64,000 bases of DNA from Hymenobacter arizonensis (GCF_900115775.1 NZ_FOXS01000002.1:124001-188000); one strand, 5' to 3'. Shown: positions 8,469 to 16,148, numbered from the stretch's first letter. Notes: generated by a model from the letters alone, not told the origin. Translations and numbers: made by a program.

Positions 8469-8831
8469 TTACGCGGCGCGGAAGCCCGTAGCTTGACGAA
8501 TGCTGCGCTCGTTGCCGGTAGCTGGGTCGGCGTAAGAATGGTCGCCTACTTCGATGGAAAGCTGCTTGCCAATGAGCTGCTTGGTGTCGAGGTCTTTGCC
8601 CTCTTCGGGACGAATGCCAGCAGCCGAGTATAGCTGCAAAATAATGGGATGGCCGGCTTCTGAATTATAAAAGCGCTGGCTCACAAACCCATCTTCGTTT
8701 TCCATGCGAGCGGCAAAAAACGGCACCTGCTGGTGCTCGCTCACGCCCTCTTCGATATCGGTAATCTTGACCGTGTGGCGGCCGTCGGGAAGGAAACCTT
8801 TGTCCTGGCCTTTTGCAACTTCGATTTTCAT
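8469..8831 (-). CDS. conserved hypothetical protein
   Basis: A 120-residue soluble protein with no signal peptide or membrane segment. It starts MKIEVAKGQDKGFLPDG and has alternating strands (HTVKITDIEEG, PFFAARMENEDGFVSQRFY) followed by helices and a final strand. The layout is reminiscent of the DUF669-type, single-strand-binding-like proteins found in phages and some chromosomes, but the resemblance is by eye and weak. No function can be assigned. A short inverted repeat lies 21 bases upstream of the start (8852-8878). Confidence 0.75.
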   Translation of the reverse strand: MKIEVAKGQDKGFLPDGRHTVKITDIEEGVSEHQQVPFFAARMENEDGFVSQRFYNSEAGHPIILQLYSAAGIRPEEGKDLDTKQLIGKQLSIEVGDHSYADPATGNERSIRQATGFRAA

Positions 8832-8851
8832 AACGCTAATATTATTGGAAT

Positions 8852-8878
8852 GTTTAAGCTAAATCTATTGGCTTAAAC
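8852..8878. repeat. inverted repeat, possible operator
   Basis: GTTTAAGC at 8852-8859 and GCTTAAAC at 8871-8878 form perfect 8-bp arms around an 11-base spacer, 21 bases before the start codon of the minus-strand gene at 8831. The placement suits a dimeric repressor site over the promoter. On the minus strand the spacer holds TAGATTTA, one base off a -7 box. Confidence 0.4.
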
Positions 8879-8918
8879 GACCCAATCCGCGTCAGGGTTA
8901 TGAAAAAATTTATCGTGA

Positions 8919-8987
8919 AAATCGCCGTCGGCTCCGGTGCAGCGCGGACTCTGTGAGTCCGCGCTGCACCGGAGCCGACGGCGATTT
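8919..8987. repeat. 33-bp perfect inverted repeat at the cdaA stop
   Basis: The arms 8919-8951 and 8955-8987 are perfectly complementary over 33 bases with a TGT loop. The right arm overlaps the cdaA stop codon (8986-8988). The hairpin may act as a terminator for the minus-strand cdaA message, since a T-rich stretch follows on that strand. However, it is far longer and more GC-rich than any other terminator in the window, so a mobile palindromic repeat is equally likely. Confidence 0.8.
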
Positions 8988-9819
8988 AGGCAGCCGCTTC
9001 TGGTTTCAAGGAAGCGGTGGAGGAACTAGCCCCACTTTTCAGGAGCCACTCATTCAGGCGGCTGCGCAGTTCAGCGGTAGGCAGGTCGCGGTAGAGCGTG
9101 CCGTGGTATACAAGGCTAATGGCCCCGGTTTCCTCGCTCACCACCAGCACCACGGCGTCGGTTACCTCGGTCAAGCCAATAGCAGCGCGATGGCGCAGGC
9201 CCAGCGCGGCGGGCACGTCGGGGTTTTCGCTGACCGGAATGATGCAGCGCGCCGCTTGGATGCGGCCGTTGGTCACAATCACGGCCCCGTCGTGCAGGGG
9301 GCTGGTTTTGTTGAAAATCGAAAGCAGCAGGCGCTTACTGATTTCGGCATCGAGCCGGTCGCCGGATTCGGCAAACGGCGTGAGGTCCGAGGCTTGGGCG
9401 AAGCAGATGAGGGCGCCGGTGTACTTGTTGGAGAGGCTTTTGGCGGCTTCCACAAACGGACCAACGGACAGCGGCGGCCCCACCGCCGGCCGGCCCCACT
9501 TCCAGCCGCGCACCCGCTCCAGGGCCGTGGCCTTGCCCACGCTCAGCAAAAAGCGCCGGATTTCCTGCTGAAACAGAATAATACTGGCCAGCACGCCCAC
9601 GCTCATAAACTGACCCAAAATCTTGGTTAGCAGCTCCATGCCGGTGGCCTTCACCACGAGGTAAAGCAAGTATATCGAAATCAGCCCCAGCGCCACGTTC
9701 AGGGCCACCGAGCCGCGCAGCAGCTTGTAGAGCTGGTAGAGCAGCACCGTCACCAGCAGCACGTCGGCCGCGTCAATCCAGCCGAACCGCAGGAAATCGA
9801 TGGGGAAGGGGCCGGACAT
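8986..9819 (-). CDS. cdaA: diadenylate cyclase (c-di-AMP synthase)
   Basis: A 277-residue membrane-anchored DisA_N-domain enzyme that makes cyclic di-AMP from two ATP. Three hydrophobic segments lie in residues about 15-90 (ADVLLVTVLLYQLYKLL, VALGLISIYLLYLVV, SVGVLASIILF), as in CdaA/DacA. The catalytic motifs are complete: DGA at 177-179 in LHDGAVIV and RHR at 209-211 in GLRHRAAIG. The length is normal, with a Ser/Ala-rich tail. folP lies upstream on the same strand, an arrangement usual in Bacteroidota. The 175-base gap between them holds a 30-bp inverted repeat. Confidence 0.94.
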   Translation of the reverse strand: MSGPFPIDFLRFGWIDAADVLLVTVLLYQLYKLLRGSVALNVALGLISIYLLYLVVKATGMELLTKILGQFMSVGVLASIILFQQEIRRFLLSVGKATALERVRGWKWGRPAVGPPLSVGPFVEAAKSLSNKYTGALICFAQASDLTPFAESGDRLDAEISKRLLLSIFNKTSPLHDGAVIVTNGRIQAARCIIPVSENPDVPAALGLRHRAAIGLTEVTDAVVLVVSEETGAISLVYHGTLYRDLPTAELRSRLNEWLLKSGASSSTASLKPEAAA

Positions 9820-9863
9820 GGGCGTGGTAAAAAAAGAGGATGCGGGAAGGCTGAATGCAGCAA

Positions 9864-9965
9864 CGTTGTCATCCTGAGCTTGCGAAGGACCTTCTCACGC
9901 TCGCATTGATTGCTGCAAATTGTTCTTCTATAAAAAAGGTCCTTCGCAAGCTCAGGATGACAACG
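9864..9965. repeat. 30-bp inverted repeat, REP/MITE-like
   Basis: Arms 9864-9893 and 9936-9965 match perfectly over 30 bases around a 42-base spacer. The core TCATCCTGAGC...GAAGGACCTT is of a type found repeatedly between genes in Cytophagales genomes (family knowledge, not searched here). It sits between folP and cdaA, so it would be transcribed as a large stem in the cdaA leader if the two genes share a message. A related half-element (GTCATGCTGAGC) occurs near 32306. Confidence 0.75.
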
Positions 9966-9993
9966 GGGCGCCTCGTCCCTCAAATTACGGCCT

Positions 9994-10896
9994 TTATTCC
10001 CCCAAAGGAAAGGTATTGGCAAATAATTGTATGGTTTGGCGGGCTTCGGCCACGTCGTGGGCCCGCAGCAGCCGGGCTCCTCCCTGCAGGGCCACCATGT
10101 GCAGGGCCGTAGTGCCGTTGAGGGCCGTTTCGGGGCTAAGGCCTAGGGGGCCGTACACCATTTTCTTGCGGGAGAGGCCTGCCAGCAGCGGGCAGCCCAA
10201 GGCTTGCAGCTCAGCCAAGCGCCGCAGCAGCTCGTGGCTTTGAGCGGCAGTTTTGGCAAAACCAAAGCCCGGGTCCAGCACCACATCTACGGCTCCGGCG
10301 TGGCGCAGGGCGGCCAGCGCGTCGCGGAAGTAGCGAATCAGGGTCACCACAATGTCGTCTTCGTAGTGCGTGAGCTGGGCCATGTTTTGGGGCGTGCCGC
10401 GCATGTGCATCAGCACGTAGGGAACGCGCAGACGGCCCACGGTGGCAAACATGTCAGCGTCGAGGGTGCCGCCGCCCACGTCGTTCACCAGGTCGGCGCC
10501 GGCGGCCACGGCCGCGGCGGCAATGCGGGCCCGAAACGTATCGGCCGAGAGGAAGGCCTGCGGAAACTCGCGGCGCAACAGCTCAATGGCCGGCAGCAAA
10601 CGGCGGGCTTCTTCGTCTTCGGAAATATGGTCGGCGCCGGGGCGGCTGCTGTAGGCGCCCAGGTCGAGCACGGCGGCTCCAGCAGCGAGCATGGCTTCGG
10701 CCCGAACCAATAAGTCGCGCTCGGAAGCCACGCGGCTGCCCGCAAAAAACGAGTCGGGCGTAAGGTTGAGGATGCCCATCACCTGCGGCCGGTGCAGGCT
10801 GAGCAGCCAGCCGTGCGGGCTCAAAAGCGACGTGGCCACGTGCTGCGTGGGCGGAAAGGCAGAATGACGAGCTTGGGAGGCAGTAGGTTGGAGCAT
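9994..10896 (-). CDS. folP: dihydropteroate synthase
   Basis: A 300-residue TIM-barrel enzyme of folate synthesis that joins p-aminobenzoate to dihydropterin pyrophosphate. The first signature MGILNLTPDSF is near residue 40, followed by DLGAYSSRPGA, NDVGGG, and the C-terminal GLSRKKM and ALNGTTALH motifs that hold the substrates. The usual DxGGxSTRPG pattern is DLGAYSSRPG here, a common variant in this phylum. ATG 10896 is chosen; an upstream extension would overlap the divergent gene. cdaA follows on the same strand, probably in one operon. Confidence 0.93.
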   Translation of the reverse strand: MLQPTASQARHSAFPPTQHVATSLLSPHGWLLSLHRPQVMGILNLTPDSFFAGSRVASERDLLVRAEAMLAAGAAVLDLGAYSSRPGADHISEDEEARRLLPAIELLRREFPQAFLSADTFRARIAAAAVAAGADLVNDVGGGTLDADMFATVGRLRVPYVLMHMRGTPQNMAQLTHYEDDIVVTLIRYFRDALAALRHAGAVDVVLDPGFGFAKTAAQSHELLRRLAELQALGCPLLAGLSRKKMVYGPLGLSPETALNGTTALHMVALQGGARLLRAHDVAEARQTIQLFANTFPLGE

Positions 10897-10970
10897 AGTG
10901 AGAGATGCGGAGGCGGAGAGCAATGCCGTATGCCGGCTCAATATCCGGCTGCCCGCCCGAACTTGCATCG

Positions 10971-11549
10971 GTGAGCACCACCGACCACCCCACCACTCTC
11001 TTACCTCCGCCTTTGCAAACGCCCGAACACTACGACCTGTTGCTGGCCCGCTGCCGCACCCTGTTTCTGGCCAAAACCCACGACTACGGCACGGCCTGGC
11101 GCATCCTGCGCCTGCCCTCCGTCACCGACCAGATTTTTATCAAAGCCAACCGCATTCGCACCATCCAGGAAACCGGCGTGCAAATGGTGGCCGACGACGT
11201 GAACGAAGAGTTCGTGGCCATCATCAACTACTGCCTCATTGCCCTGATGCAGCTGCACCTGCCCGCTAACACTCCGCTGGACATGACGCCCGAGGCCGTG
11301 GCTGCTGCCTACGACCACGAAGCAGCCGAAAACCGCCGCCTGCTGCTGGCCAAAAACCACGATTACGGCGAAGCCTGGCGCCAAATGCGCGTATCGAGCA
11401 TCACCGACCTCATTTTGATGAAGCTGCACCGCGTGAAGCAGCTCGAAAACATCGGCGGTGACGCCTGGGTAAGCGAGAGCGTAGAAGGCAGCTACCGCGA
11501 CATGCTGAACTATGCTGTGTTTGCGTTGATTTTGAGAGGCGAAGCGTAG
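10971..11549 (+). CDS. DUF1599 protein with duplicated domain
   Basis: A 192-residue protein made of two copies of the same unit. The first holds LFLAKTHDYGTAWR, PSVTDQIFIKANRI; the second holds LLLAKNHDYGEAWR, SSITDLILMKLHRV. Both have the HDYG and KxxRxxxxE patterns of DUF1599, described in Pfam as a nucleotide-modification-associated domain. No biochemical function is established. The start is uncertain: GTG 10971 gives a compact protein, while in-frame ATGs at 10923 and 10905 would add up to 22 residues towards divergent folP. Its place beside folP and the BT_3928-type gene is conserved in many Bacteroidota. Confidence 0.82.
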   Translation: MSTTDHPTTLLPPPLQTPEHYDLLLARCRTLFLAKTHDYGTAWRILRLPSVTDQIFIKANRIRTIQETGVQMVADDVNEEFVAIINYCLIALMQLHLPANTPLDMTPEAVAAAYDHEAAENRRLLLAKNHDYGEAWRQMRVSSITDLILMKLHRVKQLENIGGDAWVSESVEGSYRDMLNYAVFALILRGEA

Positions 11550-11567
11550 CACCAAGCAAGAACAAAA

Positions 11568-11767
11568 AACTCCCCTCCTTTTTTAAGGAGGGGATGTTCG
11601 AGCCAAAGGCTCGGACGGGGGTGGTTGCATTCGTTGAACCGAAGGTCGGCGTAGCCAACGACACCCGAACGATTTCCGCTCAACGGCTCAGACGCCCCAA
11701 CCATCCCAGCTGGCGCTTCGCGGCAGCGTCCCCTCCTTGATAAGGAGGGGAGTTTGATGTTCTGCCG
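11568..11767. repeat. multi-hairpin intergenic repeat, copy A
   Basis: This element begins with a hairpin, CTCCCCTCC...GGAGGGG, then GGGGGTGGTTG and a central GTTGAACC. It ends with CCCAGCTGG, a GCTTCGC...GC block, a second CCCCTCC...GGAGGGGAG hairpin and TTGATGTTCTGCC. The same order of blocks occurs at 51250-51442. It contains no coding capacity and lies between two plus-strand genes. Confidence 0.8.
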
Positions 11768-11834
11768 TCCTATCCGCACCCCAAACCGAACCCTGCGCGT
11801 TGCCTGGCCGTTTGCCACCGGCTTACTTTGTCTT

Positions 11835-13013
11835 ATGTCAAAACTCAGTTTTAATACCGCCGCCACGCCGACACCTCACGTGCTGCGCACCGTCACCAAG
11901 GTGTCATGGGCTTTGCTGGGGGCCCTCTTTGTTTTTTCCGGGCTTATCAAGCTGAACGACCCCGTGGGCACGGCCTATAAGTTGGAAGAATACTTTGAGG
12001 TTTTTGCCGTCGACCTTCCGGCACTCGACTCGTTCTTTCTTTTTTTTAAAGGATTATCGCGCACGCTTTCCATTGTGTTGAGCTCGCTCGAAGTGATTTT
12101 GGGCGTGGCGCTGCTCTTGCGCTGGCACCTGCGAATTGTGTTGTGGCTGCTGCTGGGCATGCTGGTGTTCTTCACCTTCCTCACATTCTACTCGGCGGCT
12201 TTCAACAAGGTAACTGACTGCGGCTGCTTTGGCGATTTTATCAAGCTGACGCCGTGGACCTCATTTGCCAAAGACGTGTTTTTGCTGGTGCTATGGGCCG
12301 TAGTATTTTTCAACCAGCGGTTTTTGCGTCATGCGTTTGTACAGGGCACTGCCGGGCTCATGACCATGACCATCGTTTCGGCCATTGCCATCGGCATTGG
12401 CATGCGGGCGCTGGGGCATTTGCCGTATTTCGACTTCCTGCCCTACAAAGTGGGCAACGACATTGGCAAGCTCATGAAGCCCGCCGAGCCCGCCCGCTAC
12501 CGCTACACCATGACGCGCAACGGCGAAACCAAAGAGTTTGACGAGTACCCCACCGATTCGACCTGGAAGTACCAGGCCATGACGGCCGTGAACCCGGAGA
12601 AGTCGCGCCCAGTCATCACCGATTTTGAGATTTCGGACGTGGACGGCAACTCCTACACCCAGGAATTGCTCAAGGGCAGCAAGATGGTGCTCATTGTGCA
12701 GAACACAAACAAGGCCGACCGTGACCGGTTTGAGGCCATTAATGCGCTCATGGCCGCTGCCGCCAAGTCGCGGAAAGACATCACGGCGCTCACCATCACC
12801 AGCACGAGCCCGGCCAAGTTCGACTCGTTCCGGCACGACGTGAACCTGTCCGGCCCCTACTACTTCGCCGACGCCACGGTGCTCAAATCCATCGTTCGCT
12901 CCAACCCCGGCTTGGTCATTCTGAACAACGGCGTGGTGCAGGCCAAGTACCATTACCACGACATCCCCGAGCTGTTTGAGGTAGAAAAAGCCCTGGCGCA
13001 GACTTTCAAATAA
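11835..13013 (+). CDS. BT_3928-type DoxX/MauE family membrane protein
   Basis: A 392-residue inner-membrane protein. Residues about 15-190 carry four membrane segments of the DoxX/MauE type, starting with WALLGALFVFSGLIKLNDPVGTAYK. The conserved TDCGCFGDF cysteine motif lies in a loop near residue 132. The remaining 200 residues look like an extracytoplasmic thioredoxin-like domain, with a later VLIVQNTNKADRD segment and a LVILNNGVVQAKYHY strand-turn-strand, but no CxxC is visible there. The family is conserved in Bacteroidota next to DUF1599, and a redox role in the envelope is likely but unproven. ATG 11835 is preferred over a start inside the repeat. Confidence 0.85.
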   Translation: MSKLSFNTAATPTPHVLRTVTKVSWALLGALFVFSGLIKLNDPVGTAYKLEEYFEVFAVDLPALDSFFLFFKGLSRTLSIVLSSLEVILGVALLLRWHLRIVLWLLLGMLVFFTFLTFYSAAFNKVTDCGCFGDFIKLTPWTSFAKDVFLLVLWAVVFFNQRFLRHAFVQGTAGLMTMTIVSAIAIGIGMRALGHLPYFDFLPYKVGNDIGKLMKPAEPARYRYTMTRNGETKEFDEYPTDSTWKYQAMTAVNPEKSRPVITDFEISDVDGNSYTQELLKGSKMVLIVQNTNKADRDRFEAINALMAAAAKSRKDITALTITSTSPAKFDSFRHDVNLSGPYYFADATVLKSIVRSNPGLVILNNGVVQAKYHYHDIPELFEVEKALAQTFK

Positions 13014-13172
13014 CCTAGTGTTCGGGCGGGCCGCATAATTCTGGTCTACCGGGCTGGCGGCTGCCCAGCTGTTTCGCCTTTCGCCACTTTTGCTGATTGA
13101 GGCGCGGCCTTACCTTCGTTCTGGCCGGCCCCGCTCAGGCTTTCGCGCCTGCCTTTCCGCTTACTCAATTTC

Positions 13173-14231
13173 ATGCTCGCTTTTATCCTCCGTCGCCTGG
13201 CTCAGGGCCTGCTGGTTCTTGTGGGGGTGGCGTGCACGGTGTTTTTGCTATTCAACGTGCTGCCCGGCGACCCCGCCGCCCTGCTGGCCGGCCAGCGCAC
13301 CGACCTGGCCACCAAAGCCGCCATCACTGCCGACCTGGGCCTCGACCAGCCCTTGCCCACCCGCCTGGCAGGTTACCTCAACGATATTTCGCCGTTGGGG
13401 CTTCATGCTCGCGACTCCGCCAGCCGGGCGCGCTACGGCGGCCTCACGTTGCTGCCGCTTGGCCAGCAGGCCTTGGTGCTGAAAACGCCTTACCTGCGCC
13501 GCTCCTTCCAGAGTAATAAAGACGTGCTCAGCATTCTGCTCGACTATTTCCCCGGCACCATGTGGCTGGCCCTGGCGGCTATGGTCATTGCCAGCCTGGG
13601 GGGCGTGGCCTTTGGCGTGGCCGCGGCCCTGCGGCCCCAGTCCGTGCTGGACCGCACGCTGGTCACGACCTCTGTTTTTGGCATTTCGGTGCCATCGTTC
13701 GTGGCTGCCATTGCCATTGCCGTCACGTTTGGTTTTTACTGGAGCCACTGGACCGGCCTCAGCCTCACGGGCCAGCTCTACGAAACCGACCCCTTTACCG
13801 GCAAAAGCCACCTAGTGCTGCGCAATTTGCTGCTACCAGCCGTGGCGCTGGGCATTCGGCCGCTGGCCATTATCACGCAGCTCACGCGCTCGAGTATGCT
13901 CGACGTGCTGAGCCAGGACTACATCCGCACGGCCCGCGCCAAAGGCCTGAGCCGCACGGCCACCGTGCTACACCACGCCCTACGCAACGCCCTCAACCCC
14001 GTGGTAACGGCCGTGTCGGGCTGGCTGGCCTCGCTCATGGCGGGCGCATTCTTCATCGAATACATCTTCAACTGGAAAGGCCTGGGCACCGTGACCCTGC
14101 GCGCCGTTGAAAACCTTGATTTCCCCGTGGTGATGGGTGCCACTCTTTTCGTAGCGGCACTGTTTGTGCTAATCAACATCGTGGTCGATGTGCTTTACGC
14201 CGTGCTCGACCCACGCGTGAAAATCAGCTAA
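13173..14231 (+). CDS. ABC transporter permease, DppB/OppB type
   Basis: A 352-residue inner-membrane permease of the peptide/nickel importer class. It starts with the family's LRRLAQGLLVLVGVACTVFLLFNVLPGDPA and has about six membrane segments. The EAA-type cytoplasmic loop reads YIRTARAKGLSRTATVLHHA, followed by RNALNPVVT, the site that contacts the ATPase. It ends DVLYAVLDPRVKI, as DppB proteins do. No ATPase, second permease or binding protein is encoded nearby, so its partners are elsewhere. The insert between membrane segments 1 and 2 (about residues 45-125) is longer than in E. coli DppB, which is common in Bacteroidota. Confidence 0.88.
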   Translation: MLAFILRRLAQGLLVLVGVACTVFLLFNVLPGDPAALLAGQRTDLATKAAITADLGLDQPLPTRLAGYLNDISPLGLHARDSASRARYGGLTLLPLGQQALVLKTPYLRRSFQSNKDVLSILLDYFPGTMWLALAAMVIASLGGVAFGVAAALRPQSVLDRTLVTTSVFGISVPSFVAAIAIAVTFGFYWSHWTGLSLTGQLYETDPFTGKSHLVLRNLLLPAVALGIRPLAIITQLTRSSMLDVLSQDYIRTARAKGLSRTATVLHHALRNALNPVVTAVSGWLASLMAGAFFIEYIFNWKGLGTVTLRAVENLDFPVVMGATLFVAALFVLINIVVDVLYAVLDPRVKIS

Positions 14232-14323
14232 CCAAATAACCCGCAAACAGGTATAGGCAGGTGCGTTAGTACCGGCATCCGCTTCTTGATATCCTGCAAC
14301 GGCAATTAATTATTCATCTGACC

Positions 14324-14872
14324 TTGAAGCTCTTTCTCATTGGCATGCCGGGTTCGGGCAAAACCACGCTGGGCCTCGCCCTCGCGAAACACTATGCGCT
14401 GCCCTTCCTGGACCTCGATGCGGAGATTGTAGCCCGGGCCGGTCAGGTCATTCCAGCTATTTTCCTGCAGCATGGCGAGGCGTACTTCCGCGAGCTCGAA
14501 GCGGAGGTCTTGCGCGAGCTCACGGCCCGGCCCGGCTCGTTGGTGCTGGCCACAGGTGGCGGTACGCCCTGTTATCACGACAACCTTGCGGTACTGAACG
14601 CCACCGGTATCACCCTTTGGCTCGATGTATCGGTTGAGGAGTTGGCCGCCCGCCTGGCCGCAGTGGCCGAAACCGCCAGCCGCCCCTTGCTGGCCACAGC
14701 AGGCCCCAAAGCGAAGTGGCTGAACGAAACCATAGCCCATCGCAAACAGTTTTACGAGCAGGCGCAGCTGCGATGCGACACGGCCAGCTGCACCCCCGCC
14801 GCGGTGGCCGCGCAGCTGTCCGCTGCCGGAGTGCGCATGCCATCAGCGGCCGGATTAGCGCCGGGCGCGTAA
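14324..14872 (+). CDS. aroK: shikimate kinase (TTG start)
   Basis: A 182-residue P-loop kinase that phosphorylates shikimate in aromatic amino-acid synthesis. The Walker A motif GMPGSGKT is at 7-14. It is followed by FLDLDAEI (shikimate-binding Asp), YFRELEAEVL (binding Arg), ATGGGTP and a lid region ASRPLLA. The only start that keeps the first beta-strand (KLFLIG) is the TTG at 14324; the next ATG is codon 8, inside the P-loop, and would destroy the fold. aroE is encoded separately at 47096. The C-terminal 25 residues are Ala/Pro-rich and probably disordered. Confidence 0.92.
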   Translation: MKLFLIGMPGSGKTTLGLALAKHYALPFLDLDAEIVARAGQVIPAIFLQHGEAYFRELEAEVLRELTARPGSLVLATGGGTPCYHDNLAVLNATGITLWLDVSVEELAARLAAVAETASRPLLATAGPKAKWLNETIAHRKQFYEQAQLRCDTASCTPAAVAAQLSAAGVRMPSAAGLAPGA

Positions 14873-14908
14873 TTTCGTTAATAATATAATCCAACGTTCG
14901 CTACTCCT

Positions 14909-15577
14909 ATGCAATCCGTATCCACCGAAGAGCCCGTTGCAACTGCTTCTCAGCCAAGCGCGCCCGTTCGACCAAAGCACAAAGGCTCGGCCCAACTGTT
15001 CGAGAACCCCCTGCTGGAGCGCCTTTCGCACACGCACATTGCACTGCCGGTCGGCATCTTCGCCGCCACGGCGCTTCTGAGCATGTACTATGGGCTTTCC
15101 CACGGCTTTATGTCGGGGCTATCGGCCCTGGGGCTGTTCTTATTGGGCCTGTTTGCCTTCACCTACGCCGAGTACGCGGTGCACCGCTACTTATACCACC
15201 TGCCAGCCACCACAGCCCGGCGGGCCAAGCTGCAGTACACGCTGCACGGCGTGCACCACGAGTACCCCAAAGACAAGACCCGCTTGGCCATGCCGCCCAT
15301 CGTGACGGTATTTGTGGCCTCGCTGCTGTTCTTCATTTTCCGCCTCAGCTTTGGTTCTTATGCGTTTGGCCTGCTGGCGGGCTTCACGTTTGGCTACGCC
15401 ATGTACTTGTTCGTGCACTACGCCACGCACGCTTACGCGCCGCCCAAGAACTTCCTGAAGGTGTGGTGGACCCACCACGCCCAGCACCACTACCGGCCCG
15501 AGCCGGTGGCTTTCGGCGTGTCAAGCACCCTGTGGGACCACATCAACGGCACCATGCCCAGCAAGCGGGCCGAATAG
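14909..15577 (+). CDS. fatty acid hydroxylase / sterol desaturase family protein
   Basis: A 222-residue integral membrane di-iron enzyme. Four hydrophobic segments surround the histidine clusters: HRYLYH near 93, HGVHH near 113, HYATH near 172 and HHAQHH near 191. This set is the signature of the fatty-acid hydroxylase superfamily. The order and spacing resemble fatty-acid 2-hydroxylases of sphingolipids, which would fit the sphingolipids and sulfonolipids made by Cytophagales, but this is inference. Carotenoid hydroxylase is the main alternative. A strong terminator follows directly. Confidence 0.85.
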   Translation: MQSVSTEEPVATASQPSAPVRPKHKGSAQLFENPLLERLSHTHIALPVGIFAATALLSMYYGLSHGFMSGLSALGLFLLGLFAFTYAEYAVHRYLYHLPATTARRAKLQYTLHGVHHEYPKDKTRLAMPPIVTVFVASLLFFIFRLSFGSYAFGLLAGFTFGYAMYLFVHYATHAYAPPKNFLKVWWTHHAQHHYRPEPVAFGVSSTLWDHINGTMPSKRAE

Positions 15578-15600
15578 CCTTCTTACTAGCCTCCTAAAGC

Positions 15601-15635
15601 CAAAAGGGCGCCTCCACTGCGGAGGCGCCCTTTTG
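15601..15635. terminator. bidirectional terminator
   Basis: A 15-bp perfect stem (15601-15615 with 15621-15635) and a five-base loop, with A-run and T-run ends, separate the hydroxylase gene from the convergent 59-codon gene. Confidence 0.87.
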
Positions 15636-15659
15636 CTTATCGGTTTTTGGAGCTGCCGG

Positions 15660-15839
15660 CTACCTGCGGGGGCCGCGCATCTTATTCACAAGGAACCACA
15701 GCAGCGCCACTACCAGAAACACCACAATGATGCCGGTGTAAGCGCCAGCTTTGAAGATACCGGCTATGGCGTCGCAACCGGTGAGGGTGGTGGCCAGGAA
15801 GCCGAGGAACAGAAACAGGGATATACGGGAAGTTGTCAT
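15660..15839 (-). CDS. 59-residue membrane protein, probable lipoprotein
   Basis: A short minus-strand gene from ATG 15839 to TAG at 15660. It starts MTTSRISLFLFLGFLATTL and then TGC, a lipobox-like site, so it may be a lipoprotein with its Cys at residue 21. After a short DAIAGIFKAGAYTG linker comes a second hydrophobic segment, IIVVFLVVALLWFLV, and a positive tail NKMRGPRR. Two hydrophobic segments, a charged end, codon use like the neighbours and its own shared terminator support a real gene. It resembles small phage-shock or lipoprotein-like envelope peptides, but no family is recognised. Confidence 0.72.
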   Translation of the reverse strand: MTTSRISLFLFLGFLATTLTGCDAIAGIFKAGAYTGIIVVFLVVALLWFLVNKMRGPRR

Positions 15840-16069
15840 GGCATGGAAAGGAAGGGTGAAAGAAGCTCTAGCAGTGTTAGCACCGCCGGATACCCCTGAT
15901 ACTGAGGCTAGGTTTAAAAGGTTAAGTTTGGGTTGCGCCGCGCCATTCCCTCACCTTTGCTAACTCACTTGGCAGCGGAGCGTTGGTGCCCGAAATGTTG
16001 CTTCCAACTCCCGTTGTTTTGGGGCTCTAAATCAAGCTGAGTAATCGGAGGGGCGTAGTGAGCAATAAA
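15840..16069. other. gap without a gene
   Basis: This stretch holds the upstream region of the 59-codon gene on the right-to-left strand and the downstream region of the TPM operon. I see no coding frame with family character and no tRNA-like fold. Confidence 0.4.
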
Positions 16070-16097
16070 AAAGCGGACCTGCACGCAGGTCCGCTTT
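16070..16097 (-). terminator. terminator of the lemA-TPM operon
   Basis: An 11-bp stem (16070-16080 with 16087-16097) can extend to 13 bp. On the minus strand it is followed by a run of six T bases. It lies 50 bases after the stop of the second TPM gene. Confidence 0.8.
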
Positions 16098-16148
16098 CAA
16101 CAAATGCATATTTTTAAGTACGTAGCCTTAGCTGCGCTAAGCCTGCAG

